This document shows, piece by piece, positions 1-9,182 of a stretch of DNA of 38,925 nucleotides. The DNA comes from a bacterium (lineage in GTDB: Bacteria; Patescibacteriota; Microgenomatia; Levybacterales; UBA12049), in the NCBI GenBank assembly GCA_021824155.1, contig JAKALN010000004.1, positions 1 to 38,925 on the forward strand, read 5' to 3'. The notes under the pieces were generated by a model. It was not told the DNA's origin and made no database searches. It saw only the letters and a program-made list of their open reading frames with translations. The position numbers and the translations under genes were made by a program. Numbering within the stretch: the stretch's first letter is position 1; every line of letters begins with the position of its first letter.

Positions 1-2
1 AA

Positions 3-1073
3 GCAGGCTATGTAGAAACCTCAACTCCAATAATGATAAACTCCGAACTTTTTGTTCAATCCGGACATTTTTCAAAGTTCGGAGAAAACAACATGTACAA
101 TCTGGATCTTTCAGATGATGAAAACGATAAACATCCTAAGACTTATTCCCTAAAACCTATGAATTGCCCCGAATCGACAATTATTTATAGATTCAGGCCC
201 AGAACTTACAAAGAGCTTCCTTTAAGAATTGCGGAAATTGGAAGGCTTCACAGAAAAGAGAAAAGCGGGGAAGTAAACGGACTTTTAAGGGTTAGGCAGC
301 TGACAATGGATGATGCGCATTTGTACGTAAGGGAAAGTCAGATTTTTGACGAGGTATCAAATGTTTTGGATATGATGACAGCCTTTTACAAAAACTTCGG
401 TTTTGAGTATGAGTTCCGCTTTGCTACAAGACCCGAAAAGCGGGCAGGAACCGACGAAATGTGGGACAAGGCGGAAAAAGATTTGGAGGAGGTTCTAAAG
501 AAAAAAAAGATTAGAGCAGGCGATAAAAAAGGGGACGGGGCATTTTACGGACCTAAAATTGACCTTCACATAAAAGATGCTTTGGGACGGGAATGGCAGC
601 TCGCAACAGTTCAAGTTGATTTCTGGATGCCTGAAGCTTTCGACCTTAAATACGTAAACGAAAAAGGGAACTTTGAAAAACCCGTAATGATACACAGGGC
701 AATTTTCGGAAGCTTCGAAAGATTTATAGGAATATTAACAGAGCATTTCCAAGGGTCATTTCCGTTATGGCTTTCTCCCGTACAAGTAGCGCTATTGCCA
801 ATCACCGACCAACAAATTCCATACGGAAAAAAATTATTGGAACAATTCACAGGACAAGGTATAAGAACCGAGCTTGACATAAGAGGTGAAAGGCTCCAGG
901 CAAAAATAAGAGACGCCACTTTACAAAAAGTCCCATTTTTGGGTATAATAGGCAAACAGGAAGTAGAAAAGAGTACTATTTCCGTAAGAACCAGGGAAGG
1001 AAAAGATTTAGGACAGCTTAAGATTTCCGAATTCTTAGATAAAGTAAAACAAGAAATTGATAAAAAGATTTAA
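3..1073 (+). CDS. thrS: Threonyl-tRNA synthetase, C-terminal part (5' truncated by window edge)
   Basis: Frame is open from base 3 (AGYVETSTPIMINSELFVQSGHFSKFGENN...); class II core MNCPESTIIYRFRPRTYKELPLRIAEIGRLHR and C-terminal anticodon-binding domain; followed by infC as in the common thrS-infC-rpmI-rplT order. Confidence 0.96.
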   Translation, partial: AGYVETSTPIMINSELFVQSGHFSKFGENNMYNLDLSDDENDKHPKTYSLKPMNCPESTIIYRFRPRTYKELPLRIAEIGRLHRKEKSGEVNGLLRVRQLTMDDAHLYVRESQIFDEVSNVLDMMTAFYKNFGFEYEFRFATRPEKRAGTDEMWDKAEKDLEEVLKKKKIRAGDKKGDGAFYGPKIDLHIKDALGREWQLATVQVDFWMPEAFDLKYVNEKGNFEKPVMIHRAIFGSFERFIGILTEHFQGSFPLWLSPVQVALLPITDQQIPYGKKLLEQFTGQGIRTELDIRGERLQAKIRDATLQKVPFLGIIGKQEVEKSTISVRTREGKDLGQLKISEFLDKVKQEIDKKI

Positions 1074-1638
1074 GAAAAAACAAGACGACAGAAAATTTTA
1101 CAGGACTAACGAGCGAATTTTTGCTACAACGCTGCGTGTATTAGATACGGGCGGAAAGCAAATAGGGATATTAAGCAAATTTGAAGCATTAGACAAGGCA
1201 AGAAGCGAGGGATTGGACTTGGTAGAAATTGCTCCAATGGCAAAACCTCCGGTTGCAAAGATAATAGACTTCAAAAAGTTCCTTTATCAGGAAGAAAAAA
1301 AGAAAAGGGAAGAAAAGAGAAAGGCTAAAGTATCGGAAACCAAAGAAGTAAGACTCGGGCCTTTTATGAGTGACAATGATTTGGGAGTCATGACTAAAAG
1401 AGCTCGGGATTTTTTAGAAGATGGGGATAAAGTAAGACTGGTAGTAAATTTTTCCGGCAGACAAATAGCCCATCCGGAATTCGGACACAAAGTATTGGAC
1501 AAAGTACTTACAGATTTGGAAGACGTATCAAAAGTAGAAAGAGACAGACACTTGGAGGGTAAAAAATTAATATGTTTAATTTCACCCGAAAGGAAAAATA
1601 AAAATGCCAAAGAAGAAAATAAAGAAATCAGTATCTAA
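1057..1638 (+). CDS. infC: Translation initiation factor IF-3, TTG start, overlaps thrS by 17 bp
   Basis: RTNERIFATTLRVLDTGGKQIGILSKFEALDKARSEGLDLVEIAPMAKPPVAKIIDF is a typical IF-3 N-domain; first usable codon is TTG at 1057. Confidence 0.96.
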   Translation: MIKRFKKKQDDRKFYRTNERIFATTLRVLDTGGKQIGILSKFEALDKARSEGLDLVEIAPMAKPPVAKIIDFKKFLYQEEKKKREEKRKAKVSETKEVRLGPFMSDNDLGVMTKRARDFLEDGDKVRLVVNFSGRQIAHPEFGHKVLDKVLTDLEDVSKVERDRHLEGKKLICLISPERKNKNAKEENKEISI

Positions 1639-1801
1639 AAGATTCAAGGTTACAAAAACCGGTAAGGTTTTGTTTTCGCATCAGTATAAAAGCCACTTAA
1701 AAATGCATAAGTCAAAATCAAGGCTTAGAAGACAGAAAAAAACCGGAATACTTAAAGGCGAATTTGCTAAAAAAATAAAGAAAATGCTTGGAGAAGCATA
1801 A
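1604..1801 (+). CDS. rpmI: 50S ribosomal protein L35
   Basis: MPKKKIKKSVSKRFKVTKTGKVLFSHQYKSHLKMHKSKSRLRRQKK; sits between infC and rplT; overlaps infC 3' end by 35 bp. Confidence 0.95.
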   Translation: MPKKKIKKSVSKRFKVTKTGKVLFSHQYKSHLKMHKSKSRLRRQKKTGILKGEFAKKIKKMLGEA

Positions 1802-1804
1802 ACG

Positions 1805-1881
1805 AAATCCTAAGCACTAAACTCTAAATCCTAGAATATTTAGAAATTAGTATTTTAAATTTAGGATTTGCGACTAAAAGG
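1805..1881. repeat. Heptad-periodic inverted repeat upstream of rplT
   Basis: aatccta agcacta aactcta aatccta ... tttagaa attagta ttttaaa tttagga, all 7-bp steps. Confidence 0.8.
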
Positions 1882-1887
1882 AGAATT

Positions 1888-2232
1888 ATGGCAAGAGTTA
1901 AACGAGGAGTAATATCCAAAAGCAAACATAAAAAACTTTTATCCCGAACAAAAGGGTTTAGGGGTACAAAATCAAAACTGATAAAAGTAGCAAAAGAAGC
2001 AGCGCTGCATGCCGATGCTTACTCTTTTCATGGAAGAAAACTAAGAAAAAGGGACATCAGGGGACTATGGATAATTAGGATTGGCGAGGCGTCAAAAAAA
2101 GAAGGCGTCTCTTACAGCAGGTTTATGAGCGGACTGAAAAAATCCAAAATAGAATTAGACAGAAAAATACTCGCAGATTTAGTAGTTAACGACCCTCAAA
2201 CCTTTCAGAAAATCGTAAAGACCGCAAAATAA
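1888..2232 (+). CDS. rplT: 50S ribosomal protein L20
   Basis: MARVKRGVISKSKHKKLLSRTKGFRGTKSKLIKVAKEAALHADAYSFHGRKLRKRDIRGLWI; SD-like AAAGGAGA just upstream. Confidence 0.96.
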   Translation: MARVKRGVISKSKHKKLLSRTKGFRGTKSKLIKVAKEAALHADAYSFHGRKLRKRDIRGLWIIRIGEASKKEGVSYSRFMSGLKKSKIELDRKILADLVVNDPQTFQKIVKTAK

Positions 2233-2295
2233 CAATCCTCTTTTTATATTCATTGAATAGTGAAAAAAGCCTCGGGTTATGGTATTCTAAGACAT

Positions 2296-3354
2296 ATGGA
2301 AGAAGAACTAATAAGTATTAAAAATGCCGCTCTTTCTTTTATTTTAGAAGCCGAAGATTTAAAGTCACTGGAAGAAACCAAACTCCAATTCTTGGGTAAA
2401 AGCGGAAAATTAACTCAAACAATAAAAGATATAACAAAAATTCCTCCCGAAAAAAGAAAAGAATTCGGAATGCTGGCAAACGAAGTAAAACAGACTATAG
2501 AAGACGCAATTGCACAAAGACAGGAAAACTTAAAACAGAAATCTGAAAAAATCCTAAGACAAAAAATAGATGTTACAAACCCGGGAATTAAACCGCCCCT
2601 GGGCCACGAACATCTGGTAACGCAGGCTATTGAAGAAATCAGCGGTATTTTTGAAAAAATAGGTTTTACCAGGTTAAGGTACCCGGAAGTTGAATGGGAC
2701 TGGTATGCTTTTGAAGCCTTAAACTTTCCCCAAAACCATCCGGCAAGAGACGACTGGGAAACTTTTTTTATAAAAGCCGAAAAAGATGCAAAAAAAGGCC
2801 CAATGGTTTTAACCCCCCATACATCGTCGGGGCAGATAAGGGAAATTGAAAAGAATCTTGCAAAGGAAAATAAAGATAAAAACTTATCTATTAGAATGCT
2901 TAATGTTGCCAAATGCTACAGGAGACAATCCGACGTTTCCCATACCCCAATGTTTCATCAGTTTGAGACACTGGTAATCGATAAAGATATTTCAATTTCG
3001 CATTTAAAAGGGGTTTTGGATTACTTTGCAAAATCATATTTCGGTAAAAACAGAAAAACAAGGATAAGGCCTTACCATTTCCAGTTTACCGAACCGTCTT
3101 TTGAAGTTGACGTTACATGCGGAGTGTGCTTAGGCCGCGGCTGCAGACTCTGTAAGGAAGGATGGCTTGAAATGGGAGGAGCGGGAATGGTCCATCCTAA
3201 TGTTTTAAGAACGGGCGGGATAGACCCGGAAAAATATACCGGCTTTGCTTCCGGTTGGGGAGTGGAAAGAGTCCTTATGATGAGGGAAGGATTGGAGATA
3301 GACGACTTAAGGCTTTTGTATTCCAATAACCTTGATTTTTTAGAACAGTTCTGA
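2296..3354 (+). CDS. pheS: Phenylalanyl-tRNA synthetase alpha subunit
   Basis: CGVCLGRGCRLCKEGWLEMGGAGMVHPNVLRTGG and GFASGWGVERVLMMREGLEIDDLRLLYSNNLDFLEQF; ATG 2296 preferred over GTG 2260 because a -10-like TGGTATTCT (2280-2288) lies 7 nt upstream of it. Confidence 0.94.
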   Translation: MEEELISIKNAALSFILEAEDLKSLEETKLQFLGKSGKLTQTIKDITKIPPEKRKEFGMLANEVKQTIEDAIAQRQENLKQKSEKILRQKIDVTNPGIKPPLGHEHLVTQAIEEISGIFEKIGFTRLRYPEVEWDWYAFEALNFPQNHPARDDWETFFIKAEKDAKKGPMVLTPHTSSGQIREIEKNLAKENKDKNLSIRMLNVAKCYRRQSDVSHTPMFHQFETLVIDKDISISHLKGVLDYFAKSYFGKNRKTRIRPYHFQFTEPSFEVDVTCGVCLGRGCRLCKEGWLEMGGAGMVHPNVLRTGGIDPEKYTGFASGWGVERVLMMREGLEIDDLRLLYSNNLDFLEQF

Positions 3355-3356
3355 AC

Positions 3357-3395
3357 GGATGACTTATGATTTACGATATAAGATTTATGAATAAC
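3357..3395. repeat. Heptad-periodic repeat between pheS and pheT
   Basis: ggatgac ttatgat ttacgat ataagat ttatgaa taacg. Confidence 0.65.
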
Positions 3396-3495
3396 GTTCT
3401 TTATCAAAATTCGAAGAATTTTGAAGAGGAGAAGCCGGCAAAAAGCCAAACTCCGAACGAAGAGAGGAGGAAGGCGCGAAGCCGAGCTTAGACGA

Positions 3496-5445
3496 ATGAA
3501 TATAAAAATAATTGACAGCTGGCTAAGAGATTATCTTAAAACAAATGCAACCGTGCAGAAGATAGAGCAAATTCTGTCCGAGACTAGCGTCTCGGTGGAA
3601 AGACTGGAAAAAATTAAAGACGATTATATATATGACATAGAAGTAACTACCAACAGGCCTGATTTGATGTCTGTAATAGGAATTGCAAGGGAAGCATCTA
3701 CCGTTTTAAAACATAATGGAATAGACGCAGAATTTATACCTTTAAAATTACAGGAACCGCAAGTCCCGAAAACAAACCTGATAGAAATACACAATGACCC
3801 AAAACTTGTCAACAGAATTTGTGCGGTTGTAATGGAAGTCAAAGCAAAAAACTCCCCGGAATATCTTAAAACACGTTTGGAAAATTCGGATATAAGAAGC
3901 CTTAATAATTTAATCGATATAACAAATTACGTAATGCGCACAACCGGGCACCCTGCCCATGTTTTTGATTTTGACAGGCTTAATACGAAAAGTCTGACAA
4001 TAAGAGAAGGGAAAGCAGGAGAAAAAATAAAAACGCTGGATAATAAAGAACATACCCTTTTAGGGGGAGAAATAGTCGCAGTAAACGATAAAAACAATAT
4101 CGTTGACCTTTTGGGAATAATGGGACTGGAAAACAGTGTCGTAACCGAAAACACCAAACGCATTCTTTTTTTCATAGACAACAACGAAAAAACACACATA
4201 AGAAAGGCTTCTATGTCCTTAGGCATAAGAACGGAAGCGGCTGTGTTAAACGAAAAAGGGCCCGACAGCGAACTGGCATATAAAGCGCTCTTATACGGAA
4301 TAAAATTGTACGGACAATTAGCCGAAGGGAAAATATTGTCCGGTATTATTGACATATATCCCAATAAACCAAGCGAAAAAACAATTACGGTACTGCAAAA
4401 TAAAATAAACAAAATAATAGGCGTGGAAATTCCGATAAAGACATCTTCGGATATACTTAAAGGCTTAGGTTTTGAAAATACAATAGACGGCAATTACCTT
4501 AAAATAAAAATACCTTCGTTTAGAAGAGAAGATGTTGAAATAGGGGAAGATATAGTAGAAGAAATCGCAAGAATTTACGGTTATGGAAACATTCCAAGCT
4601 TAATACCTCCTCTTTCTTCAAACCAAACGACCCAACCTTTTATAAATGAATTTTACTGGGAAAAACGGACGAAGGATGCCTTAAAGTACTGGGGGTTTAC
4701 AGAAATGTATACATACTCCATGGTGTCGGAAGACCTGCTTGAAGGCCCGGAAAACGAGTCGGTCGAAATCCAAAATCCGCTTTCCGAAGAATTTGTATAT
4801 ATGAGACTAACTCTTGTACCTAGTCTTCTAAAAGTGGTGTCCGAAAATAAAAAAAGGCAGGAAATAAAAATTTTCGAGCTGTCAAAAGTGTATTTTAAAA
4901 AAGAAAATGACCTGCCAAAAGAAAATTTAATGCTTGCGGGAATAATAAAAAAGCCCAATGCGTCTTTTTATGAAGCAAAGGGAATCATAGAACAATTATT
5001 AGCGGACTTAGGCATAAAAGACTTACACTTTAAGGAATCCCAAAAAGGGGGGTTGGGTGCATCCATATACCTGGATAAAGAATATCTTGGCGAGATAGAG
5101 GTATTAAATACAGACCTGGTTGATTTTGAAATAAGCTTTGAAACAATACTAAAACATGCAAGCCTAAAAAAAGAATATAAGAAATTAACTAAATATCCTC
5201 CTGTTATCGAAGATATATCTGTCATAACAGAAGAAGGAATTAAAACCGAAGACATAATCCGGGACATAAAAAACCAAAGCCCGCTTATTACCGATGTTTT
5301 TCTATTTGACAGATTCCAGAATTCAAGGTCTTTCCGCATTACATACCAAGACCCGGAAAAAAATCTAACAACGGAAGAAATCTCGTCGGTAAGGAAAAAA
5401 ATAATTTCCTCGTTGGAAAATAAATTCAAAGCCACAATAAAATAA
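3496..5445 (+). CDS. pheT: Phenylalanyl-tRNA synthetase beta subunit, short form
   Basis: IEVTTNRPDLMSVIGIAREAS, core catalytic-like domain and C-terminal FDX-ACB-like domain (KYPPVIEDISVITEEGIKTEDIIRDI...). ATG 3496 preferred over TTG 3421. Confidence 0.94.
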   Translation: MNIKIIDSWLRDYLKTNATVQKIEQILSETSVSVERLEKIKDDYIYDIEVTTNRPDLMSVIGIAREASTVLKHNGIDAEFIPLKLQEPQVPKTNLIEIHNDPKLVNRICAVVMEVKAKNSPEYLKTRLENSDIRSLNNLIDITNYVMRTTGHPAHVFDFDRLNTKSLTIREGKAGEKIKTLDNKEHTLLGGEIVAVNDKNNIVDLLGIMGLENSVVTENTKRILFFIDNNEKTHIRKASMSLGIRTEAAVLNEKGPDSELAYKALLYGIKLYGQLAEGKILSGIIDIYPNKPSEKTITVLQNKINKIIGVEIPIKTSSDILKGLGFENTIDGNYLKIKIPSFRREDVEIGEDIVEEIARIYGYGNIPSLIPPLSSNQTTQPFINEFYWEKRTKDALKYWGFTEMYTYSMVSEDLLEGPENESVEIQNPLSEEFVYMRLTLVPSLLKVVSENKKRQEIKIFELSKVYFKKENDLPKENLMLAGIIKKPNASFYEAKGIIEQLLADLGIKDLHFKESQKGGLGASIYLDKEYLGEIEVLNTDLVDFEISFETILKHASLKKEYKKLTKYPPVIEDISVITEEGIKTEDIIRDIKNQSPLITDVFLFDRFQNSRSFRITYQDPEKNLTTEEISSVRKKIISSLENKFKATIK

Positions 5446-5447
5446 CC

Positions 5448-7817
5448 CTACGGAGTAGGAATAACAGAAGGAAGAGGACTTAAGGTCGCGCTTGGTGTTT
5501 GCGTAGGCGCCGGAGTTGGCGTTGGGTTATTGTTTGAACCGCCGGAATACTGGTAATCGGAAGTATCTGTTGGCGGATAATATTCGGGATGGTCCGCCGC
5601 ATAAGTTTGTTTTATCCATGCATTTATACCGTCCTGCCACCTATTTTTGCCGTCTGTTGAAATAGGGTCGTTCATTTTAAATACAATGAAATCCTTAGTA
5701 TCATAATCTCCCGCATTTATTTCTGCCTGATTTGCAAGTTTTCCGCCCTGATGTTTGGATATCTTAAGTTTTTGGTAAATTGCCGAAGGTCCCGTAGGCT
5801 GAGTGCCCTGTATAAAATACTCACTTCTGGTAGGCTGTCCGGGTACCGGAAGACCTCCTCCAAATGCGTCTATCTGCATTGCCAAGACATCGTCCGGTTT
5901 TTGCGGCGGCTCGTCCGGTTTTCCCTTTAAAACCGAACTCATTATTTTATTCCATATAGGAGCGGCACCGGTTATACCGGATGAAACTTTGCTCATAGGA
6001 GAATTGTCGTTATTTCCAACCCATACGCCTACTACATACGAAGGAGTGTAACCCATTGTCCAGTTATCCCTTATATCATTTGTTGTTCCGGTTTTTACGG
6101 AAACACTGGGGTGCCCGGCAACAACAAGCTGTGAATAAGGCCCGAATTCCATTGTCCTTGCGTTGTTATCCAAAAGGATATGGGAAATTATAAAAGATAT
6201 TTCCTGGGACAATTCCCTCTGGGGCGAAGGGGGATTATATTTATACAAAACTTTCCCATGGGAATCGTCAACTTCGGAAATTGAATACAAAGGCTGTTTA
6301 AGCCCTCCATTTGCAAAAACGCTGTATGCCTGCATTTCGTCTATAAGCCTTACGTCCCTTCCTCCCAAAACAAGAGAGTATCCGACGTCATTCATATTTG
6401 CGTCGGTCGGCTGCCAATTTGAAATCCCCATGTCATATGCTTTTTGCATTACGTTTTTTATTCCTACCATAGCCAGCATTTCAACTGCCGGTACATTTAT
6501 TGAATTTGCCAAAGCAAACCTAACTTGTATTGGCCCCCTGTATTTTCCGTCATAGTTAACCGGTATATAATCTTTTTCGCTGTCTGTTGCTTTAAAATTT
6601 ATGGGCACATCCATTAACAAAGTCGAGGCAGTATATCCTCTTGAAAGCCCGACCGCGTATGTAATCGGCTTTAGGGAAGAACCGGGCTGCCTGGACGCTA
6701 AGGCAGCATTAAAATTACCGTCGTTTTTTGTGTCAAAATAGTCTTTGCTTCCGACCATTGCCAAAATTTCTCCTGTTTTAGGATTAGATACCATAGCAGC
6801 TCCATTTCCCACCTTCAGGGTCTTATCTTTATCTATCTCTGTTTTTACAATATCCTCGGCATTTTTTTCGATGTTGTAATCAAGAGTTGTTTTAACCTGA
6901 AGGCCCCCTCTTTCAACCATCTGTTCTCCAAATTGGTCAACAAGCTGCTGTTTAATATAAAAGACAAAATGGGGTGCCTTTATCCCTGCCGTATTTTGTG
7001 TAAACTGCATAAATTTAATTTCTTTAATAGCCGCGTCCGCCTGGGCCTGGGTTATATGATTGTCCCTGACCATAGCATCCAAAACTTCCTGTGAGCGCTC
7101 TATATAATATTTGTTGCCGCTAAAAGGCGAGTAGGCAGTAGGGCTTTGAGGCAATCCGGCGAGTAAAGCACTCTGGGCCAGATCCAAATCCTTAACATTT
7201 TTATTAAAAAAGGTTTCCGAAGCCGCTTCTACCCCGACGGCAGAACCCCCATAAGGCACGTCGTTTAGGTACATTTCCAGTATCTGGTCTTTTGAGTATT
7301 TTTTATCTACCTGTATTGAAAGCATCAATTCCTTTATTTTTCTGGGTATCGTCTGCTGGGAAGTCAAAAGAACATTTTTTACAAGCTGCTGGGTAAGAGT
7401 AGAACCCCCTGAGAGCTGGCGGTATAAAATTAGGTTTCTGACTGCCCTTAAATACCCTGTTATGGAAAAACCCTGGTTATTGTAAAAATTCCTATCCTCT
7501 ATAGATACTGTTGCCTGCTGCAGGTATTTGGGGATATTATTCAGGTTTTCGTAGATTCTATTCTGGTCCTGATAAACAGAGTAAAGTAAAACCCCGTTTC
7601 TGTCATAAATTCTTGTTGAATCCGACTGCTGAGCCTCTACAAGTTTTCCCGGAGCGGGTAAATCCCTGCCGTACCATATAAACAAAACAGTCATCAGGAT
7701 TATAAGACCAATCAGTCCGAAAAACCCGTATTTGGTAATTTTACTTATAAGAACCATCCTGGAGGCATTTAAGGAGTATCTTTGACGTCTGCTTCTTCTG
7801 TGTCCGTAATCCAGCAT
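5448..7817 (-). CDS. Class A penicillin-binding protein (transglycosylase/transpeptidase), PBP1A-like, with Pro/Thr-rich C-terminal tail
   Basis: Single N-terminal TM; SIEDRNFYNNQGFSITGYLRA and GGSTLTQQLVKN (GT51 motifs); SRQPGSSLKPITYAVGL (SxxK) and VKTGTTNDIRDNW (KTG); tail PTPTPAPTQTPSATLSPLPSVIPTP. ATG 7817 chosen because AGTATA (rc TATACT) at 7825-7830 is 7 nt upstream. Confidence 0.93.
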   Translation of the reverse strand: MLDYGHRRSRRQRYSLNASRMVLISKITKYGFFGLIGLIILMTVLFIWYGRDLPAPGKLVEAQQSDSTRIYDRNGVLLYSVYQDQNRIYENLNNIPKYLQQATVSIEDRNFYNNQGFSITGYLRAVRNLILYRQLSGGSTLTQQLVKNVLLTSQQTIPRKIKELMLSIQVDKKYSKDQILEMYLNDVPYGGSAVGVEAASETFFNKNVKDLDLAQSALLAGLPQSPTAYSPFSGNKYYIERSQEVLDAMVRDNHITQAQADAAIKEIKFMQFTQNTAGIKAPHFVFYIKQQLVDQFGEQMVERGGLQVKTTLDYNIEKNAEDIVKTEIDKDKTLKVGNGAAMVSNPKTGEILAMVGSKDYFDTKNDGNFNAALASRQPGSSLKPITYAVGLSRGYTASTLLMDVPINFKATDSEKDYIPVNYDGKYRGPIQVRFALANSINVPAVEMLAMVGIKNVMQKAYDMGISNWQPTDANMNDVGYSLVLGGRDVRLIDEMQAYSVFANGGLKQPLYSISEVDDSHGKVLYKYNPPSPQRELSQEISFIISHILLDNNARTMEFGPYSQLVVAGHPSVSVKTGTTNDIRDNWTMGYTPSYVVGVWVGNNDNSPMSKVSSGITGAAPIWNKIMSSVLKGKPDEPPQKPDDVLAMQIDAFGGGLPVPGQPTRSEYFIQGTQPTGPSAIYQKLKISKHQGGKLANQAEINAGDYDTKDFIVFKMNDPISTDGKNRWQDGINAWIKQTYAADHPEYYPPTDTSDYQYSGGSNNNPTPTPAPTQTPSATLSPLPSVIPTP

Positions 7818-7894
7818 AACCATTAGTATATCAAATTTACGCCTATTCACAAACATATAGCCTTGCCGCAGGCAGGTGTGCTATACTCGCCTTA

Positions 7895-9064
7895 ATGGAC
7901 AAGATTGATGAAATTCTGACCCGGGCAACAGCAAATATCATTCCCGGCAAATCCGAACTGGAAAAACTTCTTAACTCGGGAAAAAAATTAAATGTTTACT
8001 TAGGCATTGACCCGACTTCAACAAAAATACATTTGGGGCATACAGTCGGCCTTAGAAAACTACAGCAATTCGCGGCTCTTGGCCATAACGTTACTTTTGT
8101 AATAGGGGATTTTACCGCACTAATAGGGGATACCTCCGATAAAGATTCGGAAAGGCCAAGCCTCAGCAAGGAAGAAATTGAGGAAAATTTTAAAACATAT
8201 AAAAAACAGGCGGAAAAAGTACTGGATTTTTCAAAAGTAAAAATCAGATACAACAGTGAATGGCTTAAAAAACTTTCTTTTGAAGATATCGTTAAGCTTA
8301 CACAGCATTTTTCGGCAGGGGATTTTACCAGCAGGGAACTGGTTAGGAAAAGGCTGAATGAAGGAAAAAAAGTAGGATTACACGAGTTTTTATATCCCGT
8401 AATGCAGGGATATGACAGTTATTTTATGGATACCGATATCCAAGTAGGCGGAACAGACCAAACCTTTAATATGCAGGCCGGGAGGACTCTCCAAAATGAT
8501 TTAAGGCATAAAGAGTCGTTTGTACTGACAACACCCATCCTGGAGGGCCCTGACGGCCGTAAAATGAGTAAATCCTGGGGAAACGCTATATGGCTTGAAG
8601 ACAAACCAAACGACATCTACGCAAAGGTAATGGCCGTAGAAGACAATTTAATAATCACTTATTTTACGCTCGTTACAAATGTTTTGTCATCAGGCATAAA
8701 GGAATACGAAGAAAGGCTAAAAACCGAAAATCCCATTAATATAAAAAAAGAATTAGCCTTTGAAATAGTAAAAGAACTTCACGGACAAAAAGAGGCAGAA
8801 GAGGCCCAGAAAGAATTTGAGAGCAGAGTTCAAAATAAAGAAATGCCTGAAGAGAAAGAAAAGGTTGAGTTCGATAGGATTTTTACAACAGAAGAAGCAT
8901 TAGTAAAAGCAGGCTTAGTTAAAAGCAAATCGGAGGTAAAAAGACTTATCGAGCAAGGAGGAATTACTCTTAACAATAAGACAGTTAGCGATCCAGGTTC
9001 AAAAATTGAAAACGGAACGCTAAAAATAGGGAAAAGAAGATATATCGAAATTGTGATAAAATAA
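7895..9064 (+). CDS. tyrS: Tyrosyl-tRNA synthetase
   Basis: HLGHTVGLRKLQQF (HIGH-like), GRKMSKSWGNAI (KMSKS), C-terminal S4-like domain. Confidence 0.96.
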   Translation: MDKIDEILTRATANIIPGKSELEKLLNSGKKLNVYLGIDPTSTKIHLGHTVGLRKLQQFAALGHNVTFVIGDFTALIGDTSDKDSERPSLSKEEIEENFKTYKKQAEKVLDFSKVKIRYNSEWLKKLSFEDIVKLTQHFSAGDFTSRELVRKRLNEGKKVGLHEFLYPVMQGYDSYFMDTDIQVGGTDQTFNMQAGRTLQNDLRHKESFVLTTPILEGPDGRKMSKSWGNAIWLEDKPNDIYAKVMAVEDNLIITYFTLVTNVLSSGIKEYEERLKTENPINIKKELAFEIVKELHGQKEAEEAQKEFESRVQNKEMPEEKEKVEFDRIFTTEEALVKAGLVKSKSEVKRLIEQGGITLNNKTVSDPGSKIENGTLKIGKRRYIEIVIK

Positions 9065-9068
9065 GTTT

Positions 9069-9176
9069 ATGGAAACGTTTAGAAAACATCAATGGATTTG
9101 GAAAGTAGTCGTAGCAGTGGCGTCAATAGCCTTAGTAGCATCTTCCGTATTAGCCTTCCTTCCCGCACCGCGATAA
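9069..9176 (+). CDS. Putative 35-aa single-TM microprotein METFRKHQWIWKVVVAVASIALVASSVLAFLPAPR
   Basis: ATG 4 nt after tyrS stop, TAA at 9174-9176, exactly fills the tyrS-recG gap; basic/aromatic N-terminus then hydrophobic helix. Below the ORF track length cutoff. Confidence 0.6.
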   Translation: METFRKHQWIWKVVVAVASIALVASSVLAFLPAPR

Positions 9177-9182
9177 AATTAT

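Noticed and set aside
3404-3424. TCAAAATTC-GAA-GAATTTTGA hairpin between pheS and pheT as terminator or T-box
   Set aside because: No U-tract and no T-box sequence elements recognised; may simply be part of the degenerate repeat spacer.
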